This document shows, piece after piece, positions 15,650 to 23,138 of a DNA stretch of 35,314 nucleotides (within the stretch, counting starts at the first letter, position 1; every line of letters begins with the position of its first letter). The DNA is taken from NCBI GenBank assembly GCA_021739805.1, contig JAIPBB010000011.1, positions 1 through 35,314 of the forward strand. The letters run 5' to 3'. A model generated the notes under the pieces. The model was given only the letters and a program-made list of their open reading frames with translations, had not been told where the DNA came from and searched no databases. This DNA comes from Saprospiraceae bacterium. Lineage in GTDB: Bacteria > Bacteroidota > Bacteroidia > Bacteroidales > JAIPBB01. The translations under genes were made by a program, and so were the position numbers.

Positions 15650-16372
15650 ATGTTAAAAATCAAATATAAATTAATTATTCTTGCAATAATAATTATCACT
15701 GTTTCGTCTTTCAAGATTTTTCAAAGCAGTAGAATTAGTATTAGTATGGAGTCAAAAACTCTAATCAAAGGCAAGTCTTTAACCCTAATAGCAGATGTCT
15801 ATTACGACAATAGTAATAGTATAATGGTAACTCACTATACTAAGCCTAACGATTATTATTTCATTACCAATTCTAAGGGAGAAGCTAAGATTTATGATCC
15901 GGTTAAAAACGAAGTAATGCTTGACCAGGGAATTCAATACAATACTCAACAAACATTATTTTATTATTTCCTATCAAATCAAATTTATGATTTGGGCTTA
16001 AAAGATTTGGGATTTAAAATCACGGACACTAAATTTAAAGATGGAATGCAGATTACTACATGGTTCTCCCCTCCTGCTTTGGCTGAAAAAGTAAGTAGAG
16101 TTGAATTAGTTCATGAGGATTATTTGCCAATATTTTTAGGATATTATGACAAAAACGGCAAACTGGCTAAAAAAATCTACTATTATAATTATTCAACAAA
16201 TAGCGATATTAAATTCCCATTAAAAGTTGTTGAGTTTAACTATTTTGTCAATGGTGATTCTATTGTTAACCGAATAGCTTACTCTAATTTGAAAATGGCT
16301 AATCAAAGCACTAATAAATATTTCGACATTAAAATACCTGAAAATGCCAAAATTGTTAACAAAGGTTTATAA
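15650..16372 (+). CDS. Exported protein, LolA-like (outer-membrane lipoprotein sorting type) fold suspected
   Basis: 240 residues. N-terminal membrane/signal segment (KLIILAIIIITVSSF). The mature region, ISMESKTLIKGKSLTLIADVYYDNSNSIMVTHYTKPNDYYFITNSKGEAKIYDP, alternates strands as in LolA/LppX-like half-barrels and carries the 'MVTHYTxPxDYYFITN' stretch often seen in Bacteroidota LolA-like proteins. I infer binding or transport of a lipid or lipoprotein, but no catalytic residues help. First gene of a four-gene operon; its 3' end overlaps yidD by 29 bases in another frame. Confidence 0.6.
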   Translation: MLKIKYKLIILAIIIITVSSFKIFQSSRISISMESKTLIKGKSLTLIADVYYDNSNSIMVTHYTKPNDYYFITNSKGEAKIYDPVKNEVMLDQGIQYNTQQTLFYYFLSNQIYDLGLKDLGFKITDTKFKDGMQITTWFSPPALAEKVSRVELVHEDYLPIFLGYYDKNGKLAKKIYYYNYSTNSDIKFPLKVVEFNYFVNGDSIVNRIAYSNLKMANQSTNKYFDIKIPENAKIVNKGL

Positions 16373-16814
16373 AATTGTATTCATTTTTATCTTTATCAAT
16401 ATTGGGATTCTAAGTTTGAATGCCCAAAATATTAAGACAGACATTGATTTAATTGAACAACAGGATTTCCACAACTACAAATATGATAAACTAAAAGTAA
16501 ATTTTTTATTTTCTGGTAATAAAAGTCCTATTGTGAGGTATAATCCGGCTACTCTATCTTTGGGTGGCTTGATGTATATTTATCAAAAAGTTATTTCAGT
16601 GCAATTTTCTGCTAGCTGTTTATATAATCCAACATGTTCAAATTTTAGTCGATTACTTATCGCTGAATATGGTATTATTAAAGGAATTGCTCTTTCTGCT
16701 GATAGGTTAACCAGGTGCAACAGACTTGCGATAAGTTCTATTTATCTTTCAAAAATTGATAAGCATGACCATAAAGTTCACGAATCAGTAGAAATCTACA
16801 AATTAAAGAAATGA
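16344..16814 (+). CDS. yidD: Membrane protein insertion efficiency factor YidD with N-terminal signal extension
   Basis: 156 residues. The last ~80 form the YidD domain: YIYQKVIS ... FSASCLYNPTCSNFSRLLIAEYGIIKGIALSADRLTRCN, with the invariant C-x-Y-x-P-T-C-S and R-x-x-RC motifs. Ordinary YidD proteins are about 70-85 residues; here a signal peptide (ending SLNAQ) and about 50 extra residues precede the domain. That would place the protein on the periplasmic side or membrane rather than on the cytoplasmic face, which is unusual for the family. It overlaps the LolA-like gene upstream and overlaps the next gene by 4 bases (ATGA). The link with lipoprotein sorting/envelope assembly fits the neighbours. 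Confidence 0.85.
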   Translation: MPKLLTKVYKIVFIFIFINIGILSLNAQNIKTDIDLIEQQDFHNYKYDKLKVNFLFSGNKSPIVRYNPATLSLGGLMYIYQKVISVQFSASCLYNPTCSNFSRLLIAEYGIIKGIALSADRLTRCNRLAISSIYLSKIDKHDHKVHESVEIYKLKK

Positions 16815-17680
16815 GAGTTTGGATTTCAATAATATTAATTTTTGCGAGTTATCTTGCTATTAGTCAAAATGAAAATAAAACAATCATTGACGAAATACAT
16901 TTCAGCAATCACTGGAATAATATTGGAGAATACGATAATGCAATATTTGTTTTAAATCAAATTGACACATCACAAATTCCTGATAAATCCCTGGTGGATT
17001 CTATAAATTATTTACTCGGTTGGAATTATTATTTCTTACACCAACTTGACACTTCATTCCACTTTTTCATGCTTGTTAAGCCCTCATCTGATGTATATTT
17101 GAAATCAAGATTTTATTCTGCTTTTAATCAATCCTATTTGTTGAATTTTGAAAAAAGCAAAAAAGTGCTTTTAGAATTAGAATCAGAATCAGAAAATTTA
17201 AAGAAACTGGAAAATTTCGAGCTAGCAGGAATTGCATTGTTGGAAAGAAATATGGAAAAATTCGACAGTTTATCTAAAAATTTCACTTATTCCTATTATA
17301 CGATTTCAAAACAGGAGAAGGTTTACTTTGATTATTATGAAACAATTAAAAATTTCAATTCAAAATCAATGCTAATGGCTGGAATACTTTCAGGTGTTGT
17401 TCCAGGATTAGGTAAAGTTTATGCAAAACGCTATGGTGAAGGCGTTGCAACTTTCTTTATCACCACATCATTAGGATTAGTAACCTGGGAAAACTTCCAC
17501 AAAGACGGACTAAAAGATATAAAAACAATTTTATTTGGAAGTATATTCACAGTTTTCTATGTAGGAAATATATGGGGAAGTGTTTTCAGTATAAAAATGC
17601 AACAAAACGATTTTAATAATGCGATTAACAATCAAATATTGCTTGATATGCATATTCCTTTGCGGACAATTTTCAATTAA
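16811..17680 (+). CDS. Exported TPR-like protein with C-terminal membrane-embedded GLGxxYA domain
   Basis: 289 residues. Signal peptide (ILIFASYLAISQ), an alpha-helical TPR-like region (about 25-180), then a C-terminal hydrophobic part with SGVVPGLGKVYAKRYGEGVATFF and further membrane segments. The P-G-L-G-x-x-Y-A ... G-x-A/G motif is like that of TM2-type or DUF5683-type domains found next to yidD in Bacteroidota. The next gene encodes a protein with the same plan, so the two are probably paralogues. It overlaps yidD by 4 bases. Function unknown; envelope-related by context. Confidence 0.7.
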   Translation: MRVWISIILIFASYLAISQNENKTIIDEIHFSNHWNNIGEYDNAIFVLNQIDTSQIPDKSLVDSINYLLGWNYYFLHQLDTSFHFFMLVKPSSDVYLKSRFYSAFNQSYLLNFEKSKKVLLELESESENLKKLENFELAGIALLERNMEKFDSLSKNFTYSYYTISKQEKVYFDYYETIKNFNSKSMLMAGILSGVVPGLGKVYAKRYGEGVATFFITTSLGLVTWENFHKDGLKDIKTILFGSIFTVFYVGNIWGSVFSIKMQQNDFNNAINNQILLDMHIPLRTIFN

Positions 17681-18494
17681 TGCCCAAAATAATTCAACAA
17701 ATCTATTCCACAGTGGTGATAGTTTATTTGCGTTAGGACAGTTTAGAAAAGCGTATATTGAATATGAACGAATTAGTTATCAATCTACTGATAATGAATT
17801 TAAAGCTATTGCTCATTTGCATCAGGCTAATTCTTTAAAACAGATTAATGAATTTGAAAAAGCACAAAGAAGCCTTGAAAGAGTTAACTATTATGGATTA
17901 ACTGACTCCCTTCACTATGCTGTAAGACATGAAACCGCACTGTGTGCATATTTAGCTTCAAATTTCACTGATGCAGAAGCTCAATTTGTTCAAATGCGAT
18001 ATTATTTAAAGGACAGCAAGATTATCTCAAAAACAAGCTTACTCGAAGTTCTTACCTATAACGAATTATTAAAATGGGATACTGCCCAAATAATAGTCGA
18101 AAATTACATAAATGGTCTTAATTTAAATCCTGTTGCAAAAGATAGTTTGCTAGAAAATTTTAAGCTTATTTATGATAAAAAAGAAATACCAAAAATAAGA
18201 AGTGTTAAAAAGGCTAAGGCTATGTCAACATTTCTACCCGGGCTAGGTCAAATCTATGCCGGATATCCGCTTGAAGGTGTTTTAAATTTTGGATTACAAG
18301 CTGCATCTTTAGGGCTGGGTGTAATAGGTATTTACTACAAATACTATTTAACAGGATATTTTGGTGGATTTGCTTTATTTCAGAAGTTCTATTTTGGAGG
18401 CATAACAAGAACTGAATATCTTGTAGAAAAGAAAAATTATCAAAACATCAGAAAATTCAATGATAATGTAAAAATGAAACTGATGAAATTCTAG
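17619..18494 (+). CDS. Exported TPR-like protein with C-terminal GLGxxYA membrane domain, paralogue of the previous gene
   Basis: 291 residues. Signal peptide (CLICIFLCGQFSINAQ), TPR-like helices (LFALGQFRKAYIEYERISY; AIAHLHQANSLKQINEFEKAQRSLERV; ALCAYLASNFTDAEAQF), then MSTFLPGLGQIYAGYPLEGVLNFGLQAASLGLG with membrane segments, as in the preceding protein. The start at 17619 lies 62 bases inside the preceding gene; it is chosen because the signal peptide begins there and no later ATG keeps it. The 3' end faces the TM2 gene, with a shared bidirectional hairpin between them (18808-18840). Confidence 0.7.
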   Translation: MRLTIKYCLICIFLCGQFSINAQNNSTNLFHSGDSLFALGQFRKAYIEYERISYQSTDNEFKAIAHLHQANSLKQINEFEKAQRSLERVNYYGLTDSLHYAVRHETALCAYLASNFTDAEAQFVQMRYYLKDSKIISKTSLLEVLTYNELLKWDTAQIIVENYINGLNLNPVAKDSLLENFKLIYDKKEIPKIRSVKKAKAMSTFLPGLGQIYAGYPLEGVLNFGLQAASLGLGVIGIYYKYYLTGYFGGFALFQKFYFGGITRTEYLVEKKNYQNIRKFNDNVKMKLMKF

Positions 18495-18497
18495 CTT

Positions 18498-18730
18498 GTA
18501 TTTCTCGGGGTTCGCTTTTAGTTTCTCATTTCAGGTTTCATGTTTTAAGTTTCACACTCGACACTCAGTGCAAGGGTTTCAGATTTCGTCATTTCGACAC
18601 TGCTCAGTGACCACATTTATCTATGCCTATTGGACACAGAGCTATCTGAGAGCTTGTCGAAGTAGAGTTGAAGTGTCGCTTCTCATGCTCGCCCATTCAC
18701 CCTTAATGCATTTATCTTTCGATTGCAAAG
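18498..18730. repeat. Intergenic repeats with CTCAGTGAC / TTGTCGAAG element
   Basis: 362-base gap between the envelope operon and the TM2 gene. It holds GTTTCTCATTTCAGGTTTCATG-like short-period text to about 18570, then an element with GTCATTTCGACACTGCTCAGTGACC (18586-18610) and a partly complementary GAGAGCTTGTCGAAGTAGAG (about 18647-18666). Motifs of the type CTTCGACxxxGCTCAGTG recur at 2020-2056 and 22175-22260. No gene is credible here. Confidence 0.6.
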
Positions 18731-18807
18731 ATTCTGTATGGATGGATTAATTATTACAACTTGCTCATTTTTTAAACAATGAGCGAAGTAAAATAAGGAA
18801 TATAAGC

Positions 18808-18840
18808 AAAAAAAAAGTCCTACTTTTCAGTAGGACTTTT
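18808..18840 (-). terminator. Strong bidirectional terminator between convergent units
   Basis: Perfect 12-bp stem AAAAGTCCTACT / AGTAGGACTTTT (18813-18824 and 18829-18840) with a 4-base loop. On the minus strand it is followed by nine T (18808-18816 read in reverse); on the plus strand by TTTT AAG TTTTTT. It ends the TM2 gene and could also stop the plus-strand operon ending at 18494. Confidence 0.85.
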
Positions 18841-18856
18841 AAGTTTTTTCGATTTC

Positions 18857-19282
18857 TTACATCCACATGAAGAATTTAGAATTATTCTCATATTTCCGTA
18901 TATCATCATTAATAGCACCTATCAACAATAGAAACCAGTCAACAGTTTGCAGAATTCCACAACCACCGGCAGTACATAGATAACCGATGAAAACAATAAC
19001 TTCAGTTCCAAGATACAAACGATGAATTCCACAAATACCAAAACTAACAGTTCCAGTTAAAATCCATGCAACCCATGCATTTTTTCTCCCTGATAATTCC
19101 GCAGTATTTGTGTAATCTGGTAAAAATGGACTAGTTAAATCTAATGTAGAAAAATCCACTTCTTCAACATTTGTAAACATAGCTTCTACACTAGCATCAT
19201 TAATTTTATAAGAATTAACGTTTGCATAAGTGAAACTAGTTGCAAATAGTGATAAGATAACAACAACAAATAGTTTTTTCAT
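18857..19282 (-). CDS. Exported TM2-domain protein
   Basis: 141 residues. Signal peptide (about 1-20, ending SFTYA), a short acidic linker, then RKNAWVAWILTGTVSFGICGIHRLYLGT ... TAGGCGILQTVDWFLLLIGAINDD. That is a TM2 domain with the G-x-H-R-x-Y-L-G motif, two membrane segments and a D-W turn motif. Its function in bacteria is unknown. Monocistronic, with a strong terminator (18808-18840) and a near-consensus -7 element TATACTTG on the minus strand at 19325-19332. It lies beside an operon whose last two proteins also carry a related G-L-G-x-x-Y-A membrane motif. Confidence 0.8.
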   Translation of the reverse strand: MKKLFVVVILSLFATSFTYANVNSYKINDASVEAMFTNVEEVDFSTLDLTSPFLPDYTNTAELSGRKNAWVAWILTGTVSFGICGIHRLYLGTEVIVFIGYLCTAGGCGILQTVDWFLLLIGAINDDIRKYENNSKFFMWM

Positions 19283-19432
19283 AAATTAATTTTTTAATGT
19301 TAACACCAATAATTTATTTAAGTGCAAGTATAGTAAAAAAAAAAGAAAGAAATAGTTTTTTTTTATTATATCTTTTAACAAATTATTAAAAAAAACCTTA
19401 GAAAATCTAGTAACCAATAATTAAGCTATTAA

Positions 19433-20521
19433 TTATTTTTTCGCAATTCTTCTAGAAAAATATTTTGAATCGCCCCATTCGCCATATCCAACCTGATTTC
19501 CTATTAAGTGAATTCGTGCCTCAAGGCAATTTATACAGTCGTCAGCTCCTTCATCAACGCAAGGCTTATTTTGGTAAAGTTTATAATCTTTTCTATTAAT
19601 GGTTGGGGTAATATTTGGCATAATTACATTTGCTCCAACTTGCAGGGCTTTTTCCCTGCCCACAGGGTCAATTGCTTGCAGAGCTGTTGCAGCAGCAATA
19701 TTGATGTCCTTCATCATTATTCTAACAATTGCAATCATTTTCAAAGTCAGATGAAGGCGTTTTTCAAGAGGCAATAATTTATCTTTATGCTGAAACAAAG
19801 GAGTTTCTTCATGTTCGATATATGGTCCCATTCCAATCATATCAATATTGAAATCTCTAAAAAACATTAAATCTTCTGCTAAATCTTCATTAGTCTGAAA
19901 AGGCAAGCCGACCATCACCCCTGTTCCGGTTTGATAACCTGCATTTTGAATTGACTTTAATGCTGCCAGCCGTTGATTATAATCATGTTTTTTATCAACA
20001 GGGTGAATTTTTTCGTAAAGCTCTTTTGTGGAAGATTCAATTCTTAATAAATATCTGTGTGCACCACTATCAAACCATCTTTTATAAACTTCATCAGTTT
20101 GTTCACCTAATGAAATTGTGATTCCAAGTTTGCCTTTACTGAGCTTTTTAATTTCTTTGAGTAAATTGTCAATTCTATCAACAAACTGTTTATCTGAACG
20201 CTCCCCCGATTGCAAAACTAATGATGCATAATTATTTTCATAAGCGAATTTTGCCGCTTCTAAAATATCCTTATCCCCAATATTGTAGCGATTTGTATTT
20301 TTATTACTTTTTCTTATTCCACAATATAAGCAGTCTTTTGAGCAGATATTAGAAAACTCAATCAAACCACGATAATAAACTTTGTTTCCAACAAATTCTT
20401 CTTTTACTTTAGCTGCTTTTCTGAAGATTAGTTTTGAATTTTCTTCATCAGCATTAAGAAGTTCAACCAAATCAGCTTTAGTAAATTCATCCTGCTCCAG
20501 TATGTTTTCAATAGTAGTCAT
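19433..20521 (-). CDS. hydE: [FeFe]-hydrogenase maturation radical SAM enzyme HydE
   Basis: 362 residues. Radical SAM cluster motif Cys60-x3-Cys64-x2-Cys67 (NICSKDCLYCGIRKSN), a following ESSTKELYEKIHP, and a C-terminal accessory Cys set C321/C329/C332 (NKPCVDEGADDCINCLEARI) with the spacing known for Thermotoga HydE. HydE acts on the mononuclear Fe(CO)2CN-cysteine synthon made by HydG, on the way to the [2Fe] subcluster. Cytoplasmic. Last gene of the hyd group, 397 bases after hydF; the gap is filled with hairpins and repeats, so it may have its own promoter. Biotin synthase or PylB would lack the C-terminal Cys set and this neighbourhood. Confidence 0.95.
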   Translation of the reverse strand: MTTIENILEQDEFTKADLVELLNADEENSKLIFRKAAKVKEEFVGNKVYYRGLIEFSNICSKDCLYCGIRKSNKNTNRYNIGDKDILEAAKFAYENNYASLVLQSGERSDKQFVDRIDNLLKEIKKLSKGKLGITISLGEQTDEVYKRWFDSGAHRYLLRIESSTKELYEKIHPVDKKHDYNQRLAALKSIQNAGYQTGTGVMVGLPFQTNEDLAEDLMFFRDFNIDMIGMGPYIEHEETPLFQHKDKLLPLEKRLHLTLKMIAIVRIMMKDINIAAATALQAIDPVGREKALQVGANVIMPNITPTINRKDYKLYQNKPCVDEGADDCINCLEARIHLIGNQVGYGEWGDSKYFSRRIAKK

Positions 20522-20603
20522 TTTGTTGTAATGGTTTTTTTTCAGAAAATCTATTTTTTTATCCTTAAGGAATTTTATGTATTAAAGATGATTTTAATAT
20601 TAC

Positions 20604-20667
20604 GTCCCTACGGGACTTATTGACAAATATATCTCCTTTACTACAAATATTTTGTCCCTAACGGGAC
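20604..20667. repeat. Paired GTCCC-GGGAC hairpins (REP-like)
   Basis: GTCCCTACGGGAC at 20604-20616 and GTCCCTAACGGGAC at 20654-20667, 50 bases apart, each a 5-bp GC stem with a 3-4 base loop. Each is followed by similar text (ACTTATTGACAA / ACTATGTGACAA). The only GC-rich spots in the hydF-hydE gap. Confidence 0.65.
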
Positions 20668-20689
20668 TATGTGACAATTCAAATGCAAA

Positions 20690-20910
20690 TTTCTAATATC
20701 AAAATCCTAAATCCTAATTTCTAAATCCTAATTTCTAATTTCTAAATCCTAAACAAATCCGAAATGATAATTATTCAATGTTATAAACAATTTAGCAATT
20801 TAACTATTGTCAATTGTCAATCGTCAATTGTAAATTGTAAATTTTACTTTCGACCCAAGGGAGTCCGTCTGGATGCCTTTCAACTTTTGCCTTTTTACTT
20901 TTTACTTTTG
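20690..20910. repeat. Intergenic short-period repeats in the hydF-hydE gap
   Basis: Three families in a row: CTAATTTCTAAATCCTAA units (20690-20755); CAATTGTCAATTGTAAATTG units (about 20805-20845); and CTTTTTACTTTTTACTTTTGC units (20885-20912). Between the last two lies ACTTTCGACCCAAGGGAGTC...GGATGCCTTT (20848-20881), a near copy of 22383-22417. Confidence 0.7.
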
Positions 20911-20924
20911 CCTTCTCCTTAGCC
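20911..20924 (-). other. GGCTAAGGAGAAGG motif overlapping the hydF stop codon
   Basis: On the hydF sense strand the last Gly codon and the TAA stop (20919-20921) lie inside GGCTAAGGAGAAGG. See 11976-11990 and 22425-22438 for the other copies. Confidence 0.5.
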
Positions 20925-22127
20925 TAAATTCTCAAACGGCTCAATCGCCCTATCAAAAATCCCATTCATATAAGCTATTGCCATTCCATAGTTAGTAACA
21001 GGAATTCCTGCATCAACAGCAGGTTTCAATCTGTTAATTATTTGTTTTCTTGTTGTTACACAACCGCCACATTGAATTACAATTGCATAATCCTTTATTG
21101 TATCCTTTAAACTGTCTAAACCCCCGACAACTTTATATTCCAATTTCTTCCCTAAAAATTCATCTAACCATCTTGGGATTTTAAATCTTCCAATATCATC
21201 GCAGCTAACCTGGTGAGTGCACGACTCAAGAATCAGGACTTTATCACCATCTTTCAGTTTTGATAAATGAGGAGTGCCTTTTATATAATCTTCAAAATTT
21301 CCTTTTAATCGAGCAAAAACAATACTAAATCCTGTTAACAAAATATCTTCGGGAATAATTTTACTTATCATTCCAAATGCCTGACTGTCAGTTATGACTA
21401 ACTTTGGTTTAATTCCTGTGTTCTTCAAAAAGGTTTCGAGTTCAGTTTCTTTCAGAACAATATTCACACAATCATTATCAAGAACATCCCTGATTGCCAT
21501 CTGCTGAGGGAGAATCATTCGTCCGTCAGGGGCTTCCGAATCAACCGGTGTTATTAATAAAACTATATCATCTTTTTTGATTAAACCTTTTAATAATGAT
21601 GGTTTTTGAAACGCTGTTGTAGGAATTGTATTTTTTAATAGCTCAATAACTTCTTCAAGGTTTTCAGGCTTTAGAGAATTGAAATCAACAACTTCTTGTT
21701 TAGTGAATTCAGTAACTTTATTTAATGTGATATCGTTAATTTTCTCAATATCTGATTTATTGTGAATCACAACAAAAGGAGTTTCATAATAATTGAATTC
21801 CTTAATAAGATTCATTTCAAACTCGTCAAAAATATTATCAGCTATAAGGAGAATTGCTAAATCGACAGTTTTTATTACTTCCCTGGTTTTCTCAATTCTT
21901 TTTTCGCCCAATTCACCAACATCATCAATACCTGCTGTATCAATAATTATAGCTGGTCCTATTCCGAAAATTTCAATTGATTTTCTTACAGGGTCGGTTG
22001 TTGTGCCGGGAATAGACGATACAATTGCTATATCCTGGTTAACAAGTATATTAATAAAGGAGCTTTTTCCGTTATTTCTTCTTCCAAAAATTCCTATATG
22101 AGGTTTTAAATCTTTTCCTTTTGACAT
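20919..22127 (-). CDS. hydF: [FeFe]-hydrogenase maturation GTPase HydF
   Basis: 402 residues. N-terminal TrmE/Era-like GTPase with P-loop GRRNNGKSS (15-23), a switch TTT-DPV, DTAGI and the NKSD base motif; a middle dimerisation domain; and a C-terminal cluster domain with Cys303-x-His305 ... Cys353-x2-Cys356 (SCTHQVSC and QCGGCVTTRKQ). HydF is the scaffold on which the [2Fe] subcluster is finished and from which it is passed to HydA. Lies between the Crp/Fnr gene (307 bases upstream, repeat-filled) and hydE. The GGCTAAGGAGAAGG motif overlaps its stop. Confidence 0.96.
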   Translation of the reverse strand: MSKGKDLKPHIGIFGRRNNGKSSFINILVNQDIAIVSSIPGTTTDPVRKSIEIFGIGPAIIIDTAGIDDVGELGEKRIEKTREVIKTVDLAILLIADNIFDEFEMNLIKEFNYYETPFVVIHNKSDIEKINDITLNKVTEFTKQEVVDFNSLKPENLEEVIELLKNTIPTTAFQKPSLLKGLIKKDDIVLLITPVDSEAPDGRMILPQQMAIRDVLDNDCVNIVLKETELETFLKNTGIKPKLVITDSQAFGMISKIIPEDILLTGFSIVFARLKGNFEDYIKGTPHLSKLKDGDKVLILESCTHQVSCDDIGRFKIPRWLDEFLGKKLEYKVVGGLDSLKDTIKDYAIVIQCGGCVTTRKQIINRLKPAVDAGIPVTNYGMAIAYMNGIFDRAIEPFENLG

Positions 22128-22229
22128 TGCTCGTATCTTGTTGCTCGTTTCTCGTTGCTAGTTTCTGGTTCGGGTTTCACACTTCGACTTCGCTCAGTGC
22201 ATGGGTTTCGGGTTTCGGGTTTCAAGTTA
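22128..22229. repeat. Intergenic short-period repeats upstream of hydF
   Basis: CTCGTTTCTCGTTGCTAG and GGGTTTCGGGTTTC units, with one ACTTCGACTTCGCTCAGTGC motif (about 22180-22200). On the minus strand this is the GAAACGAG family also seen at 2072-2112 and 7011-7029. Confidence 0.65.
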
Positions 22230-22341
22230 CGTCATTGCGAGCTGCCTGTGCTGAGTCGAAGTAAAGCGAAGCAATCTGTTTATTATCCGTGTTGAGCTTA
22301 ATTCAACGGATTGCTTCAGTCGTTCCTCCCTCGCAATGACG
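22230..22341. repeat. 112-bp imperfect palindrome with CGTCATTGCGAG ends (MITE-like)
   Basis: Terminal arms CGTCATTGCGAG (22230-22241) and CTCGCAATGACG (22330-22341) are perfectly complementary. A second inner pair is GAAGCAATC / GATTGCTTC. The left arm carries an extra GCTGAGTCGAAGTAAAG segment. The 'GTCATTGCGAG...GAAGCAATC' type of palindrome is known as a dispersed, non-coding repeat in many unrelated bacteria. Here it sits in the Crp/Fnr-hydF gap and, transcribed, would form a long hairpin. Confidence 0.85.
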
Positions 22342-22354
22342 CTTTTAATTGGCT

Positions 22355-22428
22355 GCCTTTTTACTTTTTACTTTTTACTTTTTACTTTCGACCGAAGGGA
22401 GTCCGTATGGATGCCTTTTTTACTTAGC
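22355..22428. repeat. CTTTTTACTTTTTACT repeat plus ACTTTCGACCGAAGGGAGTC element downstream of the Crp/Fnr gene
   Basis: CTTTTTACTTTTTACTTTTTACTT units (22358-22388) run into ACTTTCGACCGAAGGGAGTC...GGATGCCTTTT (22383-22418), which differs from the copy at 20848-20881 by only a few bases. Confidence 0.7.
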
Positions 22429-22438
22429 CTTCTCCTAC
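22425..22438 (-). other. Permuted GGAGAAGGCTAAG motif overlapping the Crp/Fnr gene stop codon
   Basis: On the sense strand the TAG stop (22435-22437) begins TAGGAGAAGGCTAA, a circular permutation of the GGCTAAGGAGAAGG word at the hydF and gmhB stops. Confidence 0.45.
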
Positions 22439-23121
22439 CCTTTTTCACTTAATTCATATAATGTATCTTTTTTCAAAACCTGAATTTTCTTTCCGGTGAT
22501 ACTAATTATTCCTTCTTTCTTAAATTCAGACAACAACCTAATTGCACTTTCGACAGAAACACCGGTAAGATCAGCTAATTCCTTTCTTGAGAATAAAGGT
22601 AATACATTACCATCATTATGTTTAATACTCATCAAATATAATAAAGTATCGGAAATTCTGGCATGCATTTGTTTACTGGTAATATTAGATAATCTATGAA
22701 AAAGTTTTTGGTCATTATCGCAATACCATTTTATAGTTTCATTAGCAAATTCATTATTGTTCGCTATTAAAGTTTTGAAACATTCCTTTTCAATTTGATT
22801 AACCTTTGTGTCAACCAAAGCTGTAGCAGAATAATGATAATAGTTTTTCCCGTTTAAAGATGATAAACCTATAAAATCGTAGGGTTCTACAATTTTCACA
22901 ATTAAATTTTTATCATTAAAACCCTCAAAGCAAATTTTAACTAAACCTTCTGTCAGGTACATTACATTTGGTGCAAATGTTCCCTGTTTACAAATATTTT
23001 CTCCTTTTCTAAAAAGGATTTCAACTTTATTCCTATTTACAAATTCTCTTTCTTCCTGACTTAGTTTCTTGAAACTTTCAGGTGCTTTTTCGCAATTAAT
23101 ATATTCTGAAGCCTGAAACAT
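22435..23121 (-). CDS. Crp/Fnr family transcriptional regulator within the hydrogenase maturation genes
   Basis: 228 residues. N-terminal cyclic-nucleotide-type beta-roll (about 25-140: ILFRKGENICKQGTFAPNVMYLTEGLVKI) and C-terminal winged helix with SRKELADLTGVSVESAIRLLSEFKKEGII as the HTH. Cysteines occur at 10, 44 and 64 and later, but not in the Cys pattern of E. coli FNR, so iron-sulfur sensing is unproven. The gene starts only 17 bases after the hydG stop on the same strand, so it should be transcribed with hydG. It is a good candidate for the regulator of the hyd genes in response to redox state or oxygen (inference). No clear palindromic Fnr site was found in the gaps. Confidence 0.88.
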   Translation of the reverse strand: MFQASEYINCEKAPESFKKLSQEEREFVNRNKVEILFRKGENICKQGTFAPNVMYLTEGLVKICFEGFNDKNLIVKIVEPYDFIGLSSLNGKNYYHYSATALVDTKVNQIEKECFKTLIANNNEFANETIKWYCDNDQKLFHRLSNITSKQMHARISDTLLYLMSIKHNDGNVLPLFSRKELADLTGVSVESAIRLLSEFKKEGIISITGKKIQVLKKDTLYELSEKG

Positions 23122-23138
23122 CGTATTTATTATTAAAT

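Noticed and set aside
18496..18750. 84-residue open frame after the TPR-like gene
   Set aside because: It consists of intergenic repeat text (GTTTC and CTCAGTG motifs) and gives a low-complexity, unrecognisable peptide.
21793..22101. Plus-strand frame opposite hydF
   Set aside because: Antisense shadow of the GTPase domain.
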